Below are positions 1 through 7,945 of a stretch of 12,541 nt of DNA, one piece after another (position 1 is the stretch's first letter; every line of letters begins with the position of its first letter). The notes under the pieces were generated by a model that was not told the origin of the DNA, did no database searches, and saw nothing but the letters and a program-made list of their open reading frames with translations. Made by a program: the position numbers and the translations under genes. The DNA comes from an uncultured delta proteobacterium (GTDB lineage Bacteria > Desulfobacterota > WTBG01 > CAIYCZ01), in NCBI GenBank assembly GCA_903924805.1, contig CAIYCZ010000067.1, forward strand, positions 1-12,541, in the 5' to 3' direction.

Positions 1-1
1 G

Positions 2-757
2 TTTTTAAAACAGGTGTCAGCCGGCGATATACGGCAGGCTCTCAAGGAGCTGGGAATCGAAGCCGGTTCAGTGCAGAACTTTGGCTCTGAAGGGGAAAAT
101 GAATACCTGATCAACATAGAATCAGCTGCTGAAAATCTGGAGCAGTTCTCAGAAAAAGTGCGGGAGCATTTTGTTGCAAAATTCGGCAAGGACAGCTTTG
201 AAATCAGGCGCACGGAACTCGTCGGGCCAAAAGTGGGCAAAGACCTCAGGCAAAGGGCGTTGATGGCAGTAGGCCTCTCCTGCATCGGCATGCTCATCTA
301 CATGTGGTTCAGATTTGAGTTCCGCTTCGGTCTGGGCGCGGTTTTGGGACTGGTTCATGATGTGCTGATTACCATGGGGGCGCTTTCCATTACCAATACC
401 CCGATTGACCTGCCGGTGGTGGCAGCCCTGTTAACCATTGTCGGTTATTCGGTAAATGATACCATCATCGTCTGCGACCGGATCCGGGAAAACATGCCGA
501 AGATGACCAAGCAAAAACTTGCGGACATAATAAATATCAGCGTGAATCAGACCCTCAGCCGGACCATTCTGACGGTGGGGACCGTTTTTATGGCTACCCT
601 TGCCCTGTATCTGTTTGGCGGAGTGGTCATCCATGACTTTGCATTTGCCATGCTGGTGGGAACTATAACGGGTACCTATTCTTCAATTTATGTTGCCTGC
701 CCGGTTGTTATTTTCTGGGAAAAACTTTTTGTCTCCAAGAAATCTAAAAGACGCTAA
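2..757 (+). CDS. secF: Protein translocase subunit SecF, 3' part (5' end outside window)
   Basis: SecF is an inner-membrane subunit of the SecDF complex, which uses proton motive force to help pull proteins through SecYEG. The frame is open to the left window edge, so the GTG at 14 is probably internal; the first transmembrane segment and the start of the periplasmic P1 domain are missing. Numbering from position 14, residues 1-70 are the rest of P1, followed by the family signature VGPKVGKDLR (70-79). Five hydrophobic segments follow at about 83-102, 106-124, 132-153, 186-203 and 209-235. The SecF hallmark GYSVNDTIIVCDRIREN (144-160) contains Asp149, the conserved membrane aspartate region. 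The protein ends in a basic tail (SKKSKRR). The stop lies 15 nt before moeA, which suggests one operon; secD is expected just upstream. Family assignment is secure. Confidence 0.95.
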   Translation, partial: FLKQVSAGDIRQALKELGIEAGSVQNFGSEGENEYLINIESAAENLEQFSEKVREHFVAKFGKDSFEIRRTELVGPKVGKDLRQRALMAVGLSCIGMLIYMWFRFEFRFGLGAVLGLVHDVLITMGALSITNTPIDLPVVAALLTIVGYSVNDTIIVCDRIRENMPKMTKQKLADIINISVNQTLSRTILTVGTVFMATLALYLFGGVVIHDFAFAMLVGTITGTYSSIYVACPVVIFWEKLFVSKKSKRR

Positions 758-772
758 GCGGAGAGCTGGCCA

Positions 773-2011
773 GTGATTTCAGTTACAGAAGCCGTTACTA
801 CCATACTTCGTGAAATCAAGGTCATGGGTACTGAAAGGACTGATATCCTCAGCGCGCTTGGCCGGGTACTTGCCGAAGATATCGTTTCTCCCTTCAGTAT
901 ACCGCCTCTTGATAATTCAGCCATGGACGGATATGCCGTCAGACATACGGATAGTAAGGGTGCTTCTGCACAAACGCCGGCACGGTTAAAAATACTGGGG
1001 GACATCCCCGCAGGCTATGTCGCTACCCAGCCGGTGGGCTCCGGAGAAGCCTTCAGAATCATGACCGGTGCGCCGGTGCCCCGCGGCGCTGATGCGGTGG
1101 TGATGCAGGAAGATACTTCAGCGCATGAGGGAACGGTAGAAATTTTTAAAGCGTGTGCTGCAGGGGAAAATATACGGCGTGCCGGAGAGGACATTAGAGA
1201 AGGTGACCTGGTTGTTGCTGCGGGAACGTTGTTGCGGCCCGCCCATATCGGGGTTCTTTCTTCTGTCAGGAAAGCTTTTGTTAGCGTCTATCAGAAACCG
1301 CGCATTGCGATTCTCTCTACCGGTGATGAACTGGTAGATGTTGATGAAGGATTTTCTGAGGGGAAAATAGTCAACAGCAACAGTTACTCACTGTATGCAC
1401 TGGTAAAAGACAGCGGGGCCGTTCCCCTAAGCCTTGGCATTGCCCGGGATACTAAAGAATCGCTCAGGGAAAAATTTTCAGAGGGACTTCATGCTGACAT
1501 GATTATATCTTCAGGAGGTGTTTCTGTCGGAGATTACGATTTTGTAAAAGATGTGCTCAAAGACATCGGCGCTGAGATGAAGTTCTGGAAGGTTGCCATG
1601 CGGCCCGGCAACCCGCTTGCCTTTGGCATTATCAGTGGCAGGCCGGCTTTCGGGCTGCCGGGAAATCCGGTATCGGTGATGGTTTCCTTTGAGCAGTTTG
1701 TGCGGCCTTCTGTCCGGAAAATGAGCGGTTATAAACGGCTGTTCAGGCACGTTGTTGCAGCGACAGCGCAGGAAAAAGTAATTACCAAAAAGGGCAGAAC
1801 GTATTTCATCAGGTGTATGGTGACCTGCAGGGACGGACGCTATGGTGCTACAACCACCGGGGAGCAGGGGTCAGGAATTCTTATGTCAATGGCAAAAGCA
1901 AATGGACTGATGATTGTTCCCGAGGATCGAGATGGGGTAACCCCTGGAGAAACAGTGAGTGTGCAGATTCTGGATAACGAGTTTGGTTCTACCGAGGATC
2001 TGAGTTATTAA
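773..2011 (+). CDS. moeA: Molybdopterin molybdenumtransferase MoeA
   Basis: MoeA inserts molybdenum into adenylylated molybdopterin in the last step of molybdenum cofactor synthesis in the cytosol. The 412-residue length is normal for the family. The start is a GTG with GGAG at 760-763, nine nt upstream. Visible motifs are PPLDNSAMDGYAV (44-56), FRIMTGAPVPRGADAVV (94-110), AGEDI (137-141), the MPT-binding-type STGDEL (182-187, Glu186), NSNSY (201-205), SSGGVSVGDYDF (246-257) and GLPGNPVSVMVSF (294-306). The C-terminal beta-barrel domain IV covers about 325-400. The loop that reads KPGKPFAFG in E. coli reads RPGNPLAFG here (277-285), so one of the two E. coli lysines is Arg and the other Asn; other residues are known at this site in the family. 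No other cofactor genes are nearby. A molybdoenzyme elsewhere in the genome is inferred. Confidence 0.95.
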   Translation: MISVTEAVTTILREIKVMGTERTDILSALGRVLAEDIVSPFSIPPLDNSAMDGYAVRHTDSKGASAQTPARLKILGDIPAGYVATQPVGSGEAFRIMTGAPVPRGADAVVMQEDTSAHEGTVEIFKACAAGENIRRAGEDIREGDLVVAAGTLLRPAHIGVLSSVRKAFVSVYQKPRIAILSTGDELVDVDEGFSEGKIVNSNSYSLYALVKDSGAVPLSLGIARDTKESLREKFSEGLHADMIISSGGVSVGDYDFVKDVLKDIGAEMKFWKVAMRPGNPLAFGIISGRPAFGLPGNPVSVMVSFEQFVRPSVRKMSGYKRLFRHVVAATAQEKVITKKGRTYFIRCMVTCRDGRYGATTTGEQGSGILMSMAKANGLMIVPEDRDGVTPGETVSVQILDNEFGSTEDLSY

Positions 2012-2029
2012 GATAAAGGAGAGAACACG

Positions 2030-3817
2030 GTGCCTGAATCATTTGTAAATTTAAAGCGGACACACTACTGCGGACAGCTCAGGGCAGAGCATAGCGCACA
2101 ACCGGTAACCGTCATGGGATGGGTACACCGGCGCAGAGACCATGGGGGACTTATTTTTATTGACCTGCGCGATCGTGAAGGGCTGCTGCAGATAGCATTC
2201 AGCCCGGAAGCAAGCACAGCGGCTTTAGAAAAAGCACACAGCCTGCGCAGCGAGTTTGTCATTGCCGTGAAGGGAGTGGTGAAGCCCCGCCCGGAGGGAA
2301 CGGTTAACCCTGATATGCCAACCGGGGAAATAGAAGTACATGCTCAGGAGCTCATTGTTCTTAATGAATCAAAAACCCCTCCCTTTGATATAACCGAGAG
2401 AAAGGATGTGGCGGAAAATGTCAGGCTCAAGTATCGCTTTCTTGACCTGCGCAGGCCGTCTCTCCTGAATATATTTATGACGCGGCACCGCATGTGTCAT
2501 ATCATCAGAAATTATTTGAGCACTAACCACTTTCTGGAGGTGGAGACCCCGTTTCTCACCAAGAGCACCCCGGAAGGTGCACGGGATTACCTGGTCCCCA
2601 GCCGCATCGAGCCGGGGAGCTTCTACGCGCTTCCCCAGTCTCCGCAGTTGTTTAAGCAGATACTCATGGTGTCCGGCTTTGACCGCTATTTCCAGATTGT
2701 AAAGTGTTTTCGTGATGAGGACCTGCGCGCTGACCGGCAGCCTGAATTTACCCAGGTTGATATGGAGCTTTCTTTTATCCAGGAAGAGGATATTTTTGAA
2801 ATCCTGGAAGGAATGATGAAAATCCTGTTCAGGGAGATACTCGGTATAGAGGTAGCAACACCTTTTCCGCAGCTCAGCTACCAGGAATCAATGGATCGCT
2901 TCGGGGTGGATAACCCTGATACGCGATTTGGCCTTGAGCTCAAAGACCTCACGCAGATTCTAAGGAATTCACAATTTAAGGTGTTTGCCAGCGCCATAGA
3001 AAAAGGCGGCGTGGTCAAGGGGATAACGGTAAAAGACGCTGCCCGTTTTTCCCGCGCAGAACTGGATGAGCTGGTGGAAGTCACCAAGGTTTATGGTGCG
3101 CAGGGACTGGTCTGGATACGGATAACCGCGGAAGGATGGCAATCGCCGGTTGCTAAATTTCTGGATGAAAAGGAAAAGGAAGGCATTGCAGCCAGCCTGG
3201 ATGCTGCAGCAGGAGACCTCCTGCTGCTGGTTGCGGACCAGTCGTTTAAGGTTGCCTGTACTGCACTCGGTAACCTTCGCCTGCACCTCATCAAGAAGCT
3301 CAAGCTTGAGCCGTCTGATAGATTTAAATTTACCTGGGTTACAAAATTTCCCCTGTTGGAATACTCTCCTGAAGAGAAACGCTGGGCTGCCGTGCATCAC
3401 CCCTTTACCTCGCCGGCGGAGGATGATATCCCGCTGCTTGAATCGCGTCCCGGCGATGTGCGGGCACGAGCCTATGATTTAGTTCTGAACGGAAGCGAGA
3501 TCGGCGGCGGAAGTATCCGTATCCACCGCCAGGAAGTCCAGTCACAGATGTTTAACATCCTGGGGATCAGAGAAGAGGATGCATCAATTAAATTTGGATT
3601 CCTGCTTGATGCACTGCGCTTCGGAGCACCTCCCCATGGCGGTATTGCCGTGGGCCTTGACCGGCTGGTGATGCTTATGACCGGAGCCGATTCAATCCGG
3701 GATGTGATAGCGTTTCCCAAAACCCAGCGTGCTTCATGCGTGATGTCCGGGGCTCCTTCCCCGGTTGACCCGCAGCAGCTCAGTGAACTCCATATCAAGA
3801 TAATAGTTCCAAAATAA
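2030..3817 (+). CDS. aspS: Aspartyl-tRNA synthetase, probably non-discriminating (Asp/Asn)
   Basis: This class II synthetase charges tRNA(Asp) with aspartate. The 595-residue length matches the bacterial type with an inserted GAD domain. The N-terminal anticodon-binding OB fold covers about 1-115, and the catalytic core carries motif 1 around 168-187, motif 2 FRDEDLRADRQPEFTQ (227-242) and motif 3 GIAVGLDRLVMLM (538-550). GAD lies at about 300-425. The GTG start has AAAGGAG at 2015-2021, eight nt upstream, and the gene follows moeA by 18 nt. In the anticodon domain the sequence RRRDHGG has His38 where E. coli has Leu, and RPEGTVN has Gly90 where E. coli has Lys. In Pseudomonas aeruginosa His and Gly at these places go with a non-discriminating enzyme that also makes Asp-tRNA(Asn). 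This implies, but does not prove, a GatCAB pathway to Asn-tRNA. Confidence 0.96.
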   Translation: MPESFVNLKRTHYCGQLRAEHSAQPVTVMGWVHRRRDHGGLIFIDLRDREGLLQIAFSPEASTAALEKAHSLRSEFVIAVKGVVKPRPEGTVNPDMPTGEIEVHAQELIVLNESKTPPFDITERKDVAENVRLKYRFLDLRRPSLLNIFMTRHRMCHIIRNYLSTNHFLEVETPFLTKSTPEGARDYLVPSRIEPGSFYALPQSPQLFKQILMVSGFDRYFQIVKCFRDEDLRADRQPEFTQVDMELSFIQEEDIFEILEGMMKILFREILGIEVATPFPQLSYQESMDRFGVDNPDTRFGLELKDLTQILRNSQFKVFASAIEKGGVVKGITVKDAARFSRAELDELVEVTKVYGAQGLVWIRITAEGWQSPVAKFLDEKEKEGIAASLDAAAGDLLLLVADQSFKVACTALGNLRLHLIKKLKLEPSDRFKFTWVTKFPLLEYSPEEKRWAAVHHPFTSPAEDDIPLLESRPGDVRARAYDLVLNGSEIGGGSIRIHRQEVQSQMFNILGIREEDASIKFGFLLDALRFGAPPHGGIAVGLDRLVMLMTGADSIRDVIAFPKTQRASCVMSGAPSPVDPQQLSELHIKIIVPK

Positions 3818-3840
3818 GTTTCAGATATAAAATAAATCTC

Positions 3841-3894
3841 TACATAAGAAGCACTAAATCCCAAACAATATCTAATTACCAAAACTCAAAATAA
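3841..3894. repeat. A/C-rich, G-poor interspersed-repeat-like spacer between aspS and mdh
   Basis: In these 54 nt there are 29 A, 12 C and only two G, with related words such as CACTAAATCCCAAAC, TTACCAAAAC and CTCAAAATAA. This composition and word pattern resemble the dispersed AAATCCNAAA / CCAAAATTCAAAAT intergenic repeats that I recall from several uncultured bacterial genomes. The resemblance is from memory and only one copy is in the window. No open frame of note, terminator hairpin or strong promoter was found in the whole 3818-3979 gap. TAGAAT at 3943-3948 could be a -10 box for mdh, but no good -35 box precedes it. Confidence 0.4.
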
Positions 3895-3979
3895 TTGTAC
3901 GTGGCGGAGCATTTATACGGTATCTGTTCAGGCTTTCGATAGTAGAATTTAGTATTTAAAACCAGACAAGGAGGGATCT

Positions 3980-4906
3980 ATGAGAAAAAAAATTACCGTC
4001 GTAGGGGCAGGCAATGTTGGTGCAACAGCGGTACACTGGGCAGCTGAGCGCGAGCTTGGTGATATCGTGCTGATTGATATTCTGGAGGGCACCCCCCAGG
4101 GCAAGGCTCTTGATTTGATGGAAGCCCGCCCGGTGGAAGGCTTTGATGTAGCTATTACGGGCACTAACAGCTATGAGGACACAAAGAACTCCGATGTGGT
4201 TATTATCACCGCAGGCCTTCCCCGGAAACCCGGCATGAGCCGTGAGGACCTTCTGCAAAAAAACCGCGAGATAGTTGAGCCGGTTACTCAGCAGATCGTG
4301 AAATATTCTCCCCATTGTTTTATTATCATGGTCAGCAATCCCCTGGATACCATGACATATCTGGCCTATAAGGTGAGCGGCTTTGCCAAGAACCGGGTCA
4401 TGGGCATGGCAGGCATACTTGACAGCGCACGCTTCAGAACCTTTATAGCAATGGAGCTTAATATTTCAGTGGAAGAAGTGCAGGCCTTTGTCCTGGGAGG
4501 GCATGGAGATGATATGGTTCCGCTCATTCGCTACTCCACGGTTGCCGGTATTCCCATATCCGAACTTATCCCTGAGGACAGAATCAGAGCCATTGTTGAC
4601 AGGACACGAAAAGCTGGCGGAGAGATTGTTAATCTGCTCAAGACCGGCAGTGCGTTTTATTCTCCCTCGGCTTCCGCCGTGCAGATGGCAGAGGCGATTC
4701 TTAAGGATAAAAAGAGAATCCTGCCCTGTGCTGCCTATCTTCAGGGTGAATATGGCCTGAATGATATGTTTTTTGGTGTGCCGGTTGTTCTGGGTGCCAA
4801 TGGCGTTGAGAAGATTATAGAAGTGCCGTTAACTGCAGAGGAAAAGGCTGCGGTAGAAAAATCAGCCCGTGAAGTAAAGGAGAGCACTTCTAAACTTAAC
4901 CGGTAA
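3980..4906 (+). CDS. mdh: Malate dehydrogenase, lactate-dehydrogenase-like type, NAD-dependent
   Basis: The enzyme interconverts malate and oxaloacetate with NAD in the cytosol as part of the TCA cycle or its reductive branch. It has 308 residues, the usual length for the LDH-like Mdh group. The ATG follows an excellent AAGGAGGG (3968-3975). The Rossmann motif GAGNVG is at 9-14, and the acidic residue Asp33 in VLID favours NAD over NADP. The active-site loop reads GLPRKPGMSREDLL (79-92); Arg82 at the specificity position, in place of the Gln of lactate dehydrogenase, is the malate signature. Also seen are VSNPLD (118-123), GILDSARFR (145-153, Asp148 and Arg151) and the catalytic His175 in GGHGDDM. 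A gap of about 160 nt after aspS suggests its own promoter, and the gene converges on the histidine kinase gene with a 44-nt spacer. Confidence 0.96.
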   Translation: MRKKITVVGAGNVGATAVHWAAERELGDIVLIDILEGTPQGKALDLMEARPVEGFDVAITGTNSYEDTKNSDVVIITAGLPRKPGMSREDLLQKNREIVEPVTQQIVKYSPHCFIIMVSNPLDTMTYLAYKVSGFAKNRVMGMAGILDSARFRTFIAMELNISVEEVQAFVLGGHGDDMVPLIRYSTVAGIPISELIPEDRIRAIVDRTRKAGGEIVNLLKTGSAFYSPSASAVQMAEAILKDKKRILPCAAYLQGEYGLNDMFFGVPVVLGANGVEKIIEVPLTAEEKAAVEKSAREVKESTSKLNR

Positions 4907-4936
4907 ACGGGTATTAACCAAGCAGCCGGGAGGAAG

Positions 4937-4950
4937 CAGGGGCTCCCCTG
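4937..4950. terminator. Palindrome between convergent mdh and kinase genes, possible terminator
   Basis: CAGGGG-CT-CCCCTG is a perfect GC-rich inverted repeat in the 44-nt gap between the two stop codons, directly abutting the kinase stop. It could form a hairpin in either transcript. Neither side has a run of T, so a classical intrinsic terminator is not proven. Confidence 0.4.
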
Positions 4951-7626
4951 TTATGCGGCAGGCAGGTAAATATCAAAAATTACACCTGCCGCAACATTTT
5001 TCCGCAACGTGATATGGCCCCCGTGAAAGGAGATGATCTGGTTGCATATTGCAAGACCCAATCCCGAGCCTTTCGCTTTTCTCGTAAAAAAGGGGTGGAA
5101 TATTTTTTCTACATCGTTGTCTGATATACCCACCCCGGTATCTGCAAGAGTTATCTTAACCCATTGATCCTCTGCAAGAGTGTTTATGGTTAAGCTGCCG
5201 CCTTCAGGCATTGCATCTATGGCATTCCGGAACATGTTCAGGAACACTTCTTTAAATTGATCCGCGTCAACATTCACGAGGGGAAGCTCGGCTGCGTACT
5301 CTTTTACTGCCACGATGTCCCTTCTCTGAAGCTCATCGCTGAGGACCTCCAGGGTATGCTCTAAAATATCATTAATACACACCCCCCGCATGTTGAGCTC
5401 CCGGGGGCGGACAAAGTCAAGAATCTCAGTCAGCAGTGTTTCCAGCCGGTCAATCTCACCAATAATAATCCGCAAATATCTGTTTGTTGTATTATCAGCC
5501 GGGTCCTTTTTTAATAAACGCCGGGCAAAACCGCCGATTGCCGTGAGAGGGTTTCTGATTGCATGGGCGACCGTTGCAGACATTTCCCCCACGGCAGCAA
5601 GCTTCTCGGTCCTGACGAGGCGGTCCTTATTTTCCTGTAATTCCTGATATGCCTGGTCAAGCTCGGTTACTTTCTCCTGTATGTTTTGATAGAGGTTGGA
5701 ATTCTCTATGGCGAGGCTGGCATTGTTAGAAAAAATGCGCAGCCGCTCCACATCACGATCTTCGATAGGCTTCTGGGTGATAGCATTATCAGCCCACAGA
5801 ACCCCCAACACATTCTCCCGGGCAATAAGGGGTACGACGGCAAAAGAATTACACTGCATAGTCTTAATAAGCGCATAAGACACGAGCGGGTGAGATGAAG
5901 CATCCACAAGGTTAACCGGTTTTTTATTTTTGACAACATGGGTGAGAACATTTTCATCACCCTGAAGAGGGATTCTGATACTCTTTACCAGCTCGTTGAC
6001 ATACGTGTCCACGTTTTCCTGCTGCTTGGTATAGGAGCGGAACATTTCCTTAAGGCTCATCTGTTTGCCTATGATTGCGCTCCAGACACGGTGGGCCTCC
6101 TCAGCGTTTGCCGGCCCTACGGCCACTTTCCCTTCAAGATACGCCGCATCATCACTCAGCAAAAAAAGGAACGCCCGGTTGAAACCCAATCCCTGATGTG
6201 AAGTTGCCCCGACCAGAATTATGTCCAGTACTGATTCCAGGTTCATGGTGCTTGCCAGAGCCTCTCCGATTTCATTTAATATAGAGAGCTCCGCAACTTT
6301 ATCATTGAGACGCTGCTGTGACTGGGTGAGCTCAAAGGTTCTTTCCCGCACCCGTTCTTCCAGGGTTGTTGCATATTCCTGAAGCTTTTGCTCCAGCTTT
6401 TTTCGCTTAGAAATATCACGTATGATGGAGGTGAAGAAAGTCTCTTCATCTCGTTCGAACGCTGAAAGGGTAAATTCGATAGGAAATGTAGACTGATCTT
6501 TTTTGATTGCCCATGACTCCAGTGCTTTCCCCAGTGAAGTAGCAATCTGACTGTTATTAACATAGATACTGGTTTGTGCCATCTGCCAGATTTCTTTGGG
6601 TGTGACCTGAGAGATATTTTTCCCCAGAATTTCATCCCTCCGGTAGTCTAAGCTTTCCTCCGCCCGTCTATTAAAATAAATGATGGTGCCATCCTTATCC
6701 GTTGTAATGATGGCATCATTTGCCGTTTCTAAAAACAGCAAGAAACGTTCCCGAGAGAAGGAAAGGTCACGGGTACGGCTGTCTACTTCCTGCTCTAACT
6801 GCTGGGTATACTGTTGCAATTTCTGCTCGGATGCTTTCCGCGCAGAAATATCCCGTATAATGGCGGTAATACAGCCGCCGACGTTGGTCTTTTGAAATGA
6901 GTAGGTGACCTCTGAAGGGAAGGTGGCCCCGTTTTTTTTCAGGCAGATACCTTCAAAGCTTTTATCTAATGGGTGAAGATGTCCTGTGCACAGCAGTTCC
7001 TGAAAACGATTATACTGCTGTTCCCGGGTTTCTTCCGGGGTCAGGACAAAGAACTTTTGCCCCATGATTTCAGCTGGTGAGTAGCCAAAGAGTTCCTGTG
7101 CTTTTTTATTAAACAGGAGTATCTCTCCTTCTGCATTACATATGATAATCGCATCGCTTGCCGTCTCAATGAACTGATAATACTGGGACTCTAACTCCTT
7201 TAATTTATTTTCTACACCTATTTTTCCCGTGATGTTTTCTGCGATTTCCATGAAGCCCAAGACATGCCCCTGTTTATCAATTACCGGTGTGCAGGTTATT
7301 TTATAATAAATCGGAGTATTGGCGGGTGAGCGTTTCTCAATCTCTGCAGAATGAACTTTTCCATCCTGCAGACACTGCTCAGCAGGACAGCCGGGACAAT
7401 GCGTTTCGCTTCCGGGTGCATAAAAACATTGGTAGCAGAGTGCACCGTCTTCAGCCTGAATAGCAGGGAACCATTCAAGCATTTTATTGTTTACTTCCAG
7501 CACAGTAAAGTCTGTGGTTATGAGGGCAAAGCCGTATTGAGCGTTTTCTATGAGCGTGTGAAGAAAGGAATCCCTTAATTTTGCAAATTCTTTCTGGAGG
7601 TGTTCGTGTGCGTGTTTATATGGCAT
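4951..7626 (-). CDS. Soluble multi-PAS/GAF sensor histidine kinase (orphan)
   Basis: This is an 891-residue sensor kinase without signal peptide or membrane segment, so it should sense cytosolic cues. Domain order: PAS1 about 20-135, PAS2 about 150-262, PAS3 about 293-405, coiled-coil linkers (262-292 and 405-445), GAF about 455-645, a third coiled coil 645-675, then HisKA with the phospho-acceptor His688 in VAHAIRNPL. The HATPase domain shows the N box (Asn797/Asn801 in LNMFRNAIDAM), G1 DTGVGI (829-834), F box FHPFFTRK (843-850) and G2 GSGLGLAI (853-860), so the kinase looks active. PAS1 has a cysteine cluster: CYQC (64-67), CPGC (77-80) and Cys85. No response regulator lies beside it, so its partner is unknown. 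The ATG at 7626 lacks a clear Shine-Dalgarno sequence, and an in-frame stop lies about 30 nt upstream. Ligand and target are unknown. Confidence 0.92.
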   Translation of the reverse strand: MPYKHAHEHLQKEFAKLRDSFLHTLIENAQYGFALITTDFTVLEVNNKMLEWFPAIQAEDGALCYQCFYAPGSETHCPGCPAEQCLQDGKVHSAEIEKRSPANTPIYYKITCTPVIDKQGHVLGFMEIAENITGKIGVENKLKELESQYYQFIETASDAIIICNAEGEILLFNKKAQELFGYSPAEIMGQKFFVLTPEETREQQYNRFQELLCTGHLHPLDKSFEGICLKKNGATFPSEVTYSFQKTNVGGCITAIIRDISARKASEQKLQQYTQQLEQEVDSRTRDLSFSRERFLLFLETANDAIITTDKDGTIIYFNRRAEESLDYRRDEILGKNISQVTPKEIWQMAQTSIYVNNSQIATSLGKALESWAIKKDQSTFPIEFTLSAFERDEETFFTSIIRDISKRKKLEQKLQEYATTLEERVRERTFELTQSQQRLNDKVAELSILNEIGEALASTMNLESVLDIILVGATSHQGLGFNRAFLFLLSDDAAYLEGKVAVGPANAEEAHRVWSAIIGKQMSLKEMFRSYTKQQENVDTYVNELVKSIRIPLQGDENVLTHVVKNKKPVNLVDASSHPLVSYALIKTMQCNSFAVVPLIARENVLGVLWADNAITQKPIEDRDVERLRIFSNNASLAIENSNLYQNIQEKVTELDQAYQELQENKDRLVRTEKLAAVGEMSATVAHAIRNPLTAIGGFARRLLKKDPADNTTNRYLRIIIGEIDRLETLLTEILDFVRPRELNMRGVCINDILEHTLEVLSDELQRRDIVAVKEYAAELPLVNVDADQFKEVFLNMFRNAIDAMPEGGSLTINTLAEDQWVKITLADTGVGISDNDVEKIFHPFFTRKAKGSGLGLAICNQIISFHGGHITLRKNVAAGVIFDIYLPAA

Positions 7627-7667
7627 AACATATGGGGGAAACAGCGTGCTGTCATCCTAGTAGGTTT

Positions 7668-7683
7668 CTGTACTATAGTACAG
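7668..7683. promoter_or_regulatory. Perfect 16-bp palindrome, candidate operator
   Basis: CTGTACTATAGTACAG equals its own reverse complement over all 16 bases and ends cleanly there. It lies 42 nt upstream of the kinase start and overlaps the downstream edge of the proposed -10 box and the expected transcription start. That is the usual place for a repressor dimer to bind. The regulator is not identified; no repressor gene is in the window. Confidence 0.5.
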
Positions 7684-7710
7684 TATATCCTAAAACAGGT
7701 GTGGTGGAAA
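7682..7710 (-). promoter_or_regulatory. Candidate sigma70-type promoter of the histidine kinase gene
   Basis: On the minus strand TTTCCA (7710-7705, 4 of 6 matches to TTGACA) and TATACT (7687-7682, 5 of 6 matches to TATAAT) are separated by 17 nt. Transcription would start near 7675, inside the palindrome, giving a leader of about 50 nt. The -35 box is weak, which fits a regulated promoter. Confidence 0.4.
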
Positions 7711-7759
7711 TATAAAAAATTCTGCGAGAGTGCTCAGGAAGGGCGCTGTTTTTGAAGAG

Positions 7760-7811
7760 AAAAAAACGGAGAGGCTTTTGCTGCTATGTCATGTGCCTCT
7801 CCGTTTTTTTT
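7760..7811 (-). terminator. Strong intrinsic terminator of the KKKPAA peptide gene
   Basis: The stem ACGGAGAGGC / GCCTCTCCGT (7766-7775 with 7795-7804) pairs perfectly over ten bases. It is extended by an A run on one side and a T run on the other, with a 19-nt loop. On the minus strand it ends in seven T and starts about 20 nt after the small gene's stop. It would also work on the plus strand, although no plus-strand gene precedes it. It separates the small gene from the kinase promoter. Confidence 0.9.
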
Positions 7812-7831
7812 AAAACGTGCGAATTAACAAA

Positions 7832-7909
7832 CTACCTTTTCTTTGCTGCTGGTTTTTTCTTTGCTGCTGGTTTTTTCTTTGCTGCTGGTTTTTTCTTTGC
7901 TGTTGCCAT
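7832..7909 (-). CDS. 25-residue lysine/alanine/proline repeat peptide, histone-H1-tail-like
   Basis: The peptide begins MATA, continues with three consecutive KKKPAA hexapeptides (residues 5-22) and ends KKR: 11 Lys plus 1 Arg, no acidic residue, so net charge is about +12. It must be disordered and should bind nucleic acid or another polyanion. Support for a real gene: the ATG at 7909 has AGGGGG at 7922-7917 seven nt upstream, an in-frame TAA sits two codons before the ATG, a TTGACA promoter and leader precede it, and a strong terminator follows. Similar Lys/Ala/Pro repeats make up the tails of bacterial H1-like proteins such as AlgP, BpH1 and chlamydial Hc1/Hc2, but those proteins are much longer. 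The opposite strand also reads open as FFFAAG repeats; that frame lacks supporting signals. The role in nucleoid or RNA binding is inference. Confidence 0.7.
   Translation of the reverse strand: MATAKKKPAAKKKPAAKKKPAAKKR
7837..7902. repeat. 18-bp tandem repeat, 3.7 copies
   Basis: The unit TTTTCTTTGCTGCTGGTT occurs at 7837-7854, 7855-7872 and 7873-7890 without a mismatch, with a partial copy at 7891-7902. It is exactly six codons long and encodes the KKKPAA repeats of the small minus-strand gene. Base-perfect identity, including synonymous positions, points to recent duplication or slippage, so copy number may vary between strains. Confidence 0.95.
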
Positions 7910-7945
7910 GGTTTATCCCCCTGAGAAATTTATGTGGTTGCCTCT

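Noticed and set aside
2969..3400. Minus-strand open frame of 143 codons inside aspS
   Set aside because: It is antisense to the GAD-domain region of a complete, well-conserved aspS and has no family features.
7837..7902. Short tandem repeats considered as a CRISPR array
   Set aside because: Units are 18 bp, directly adjacent without spacers, and encode a hexapeptide in frame; there are no cas genes.
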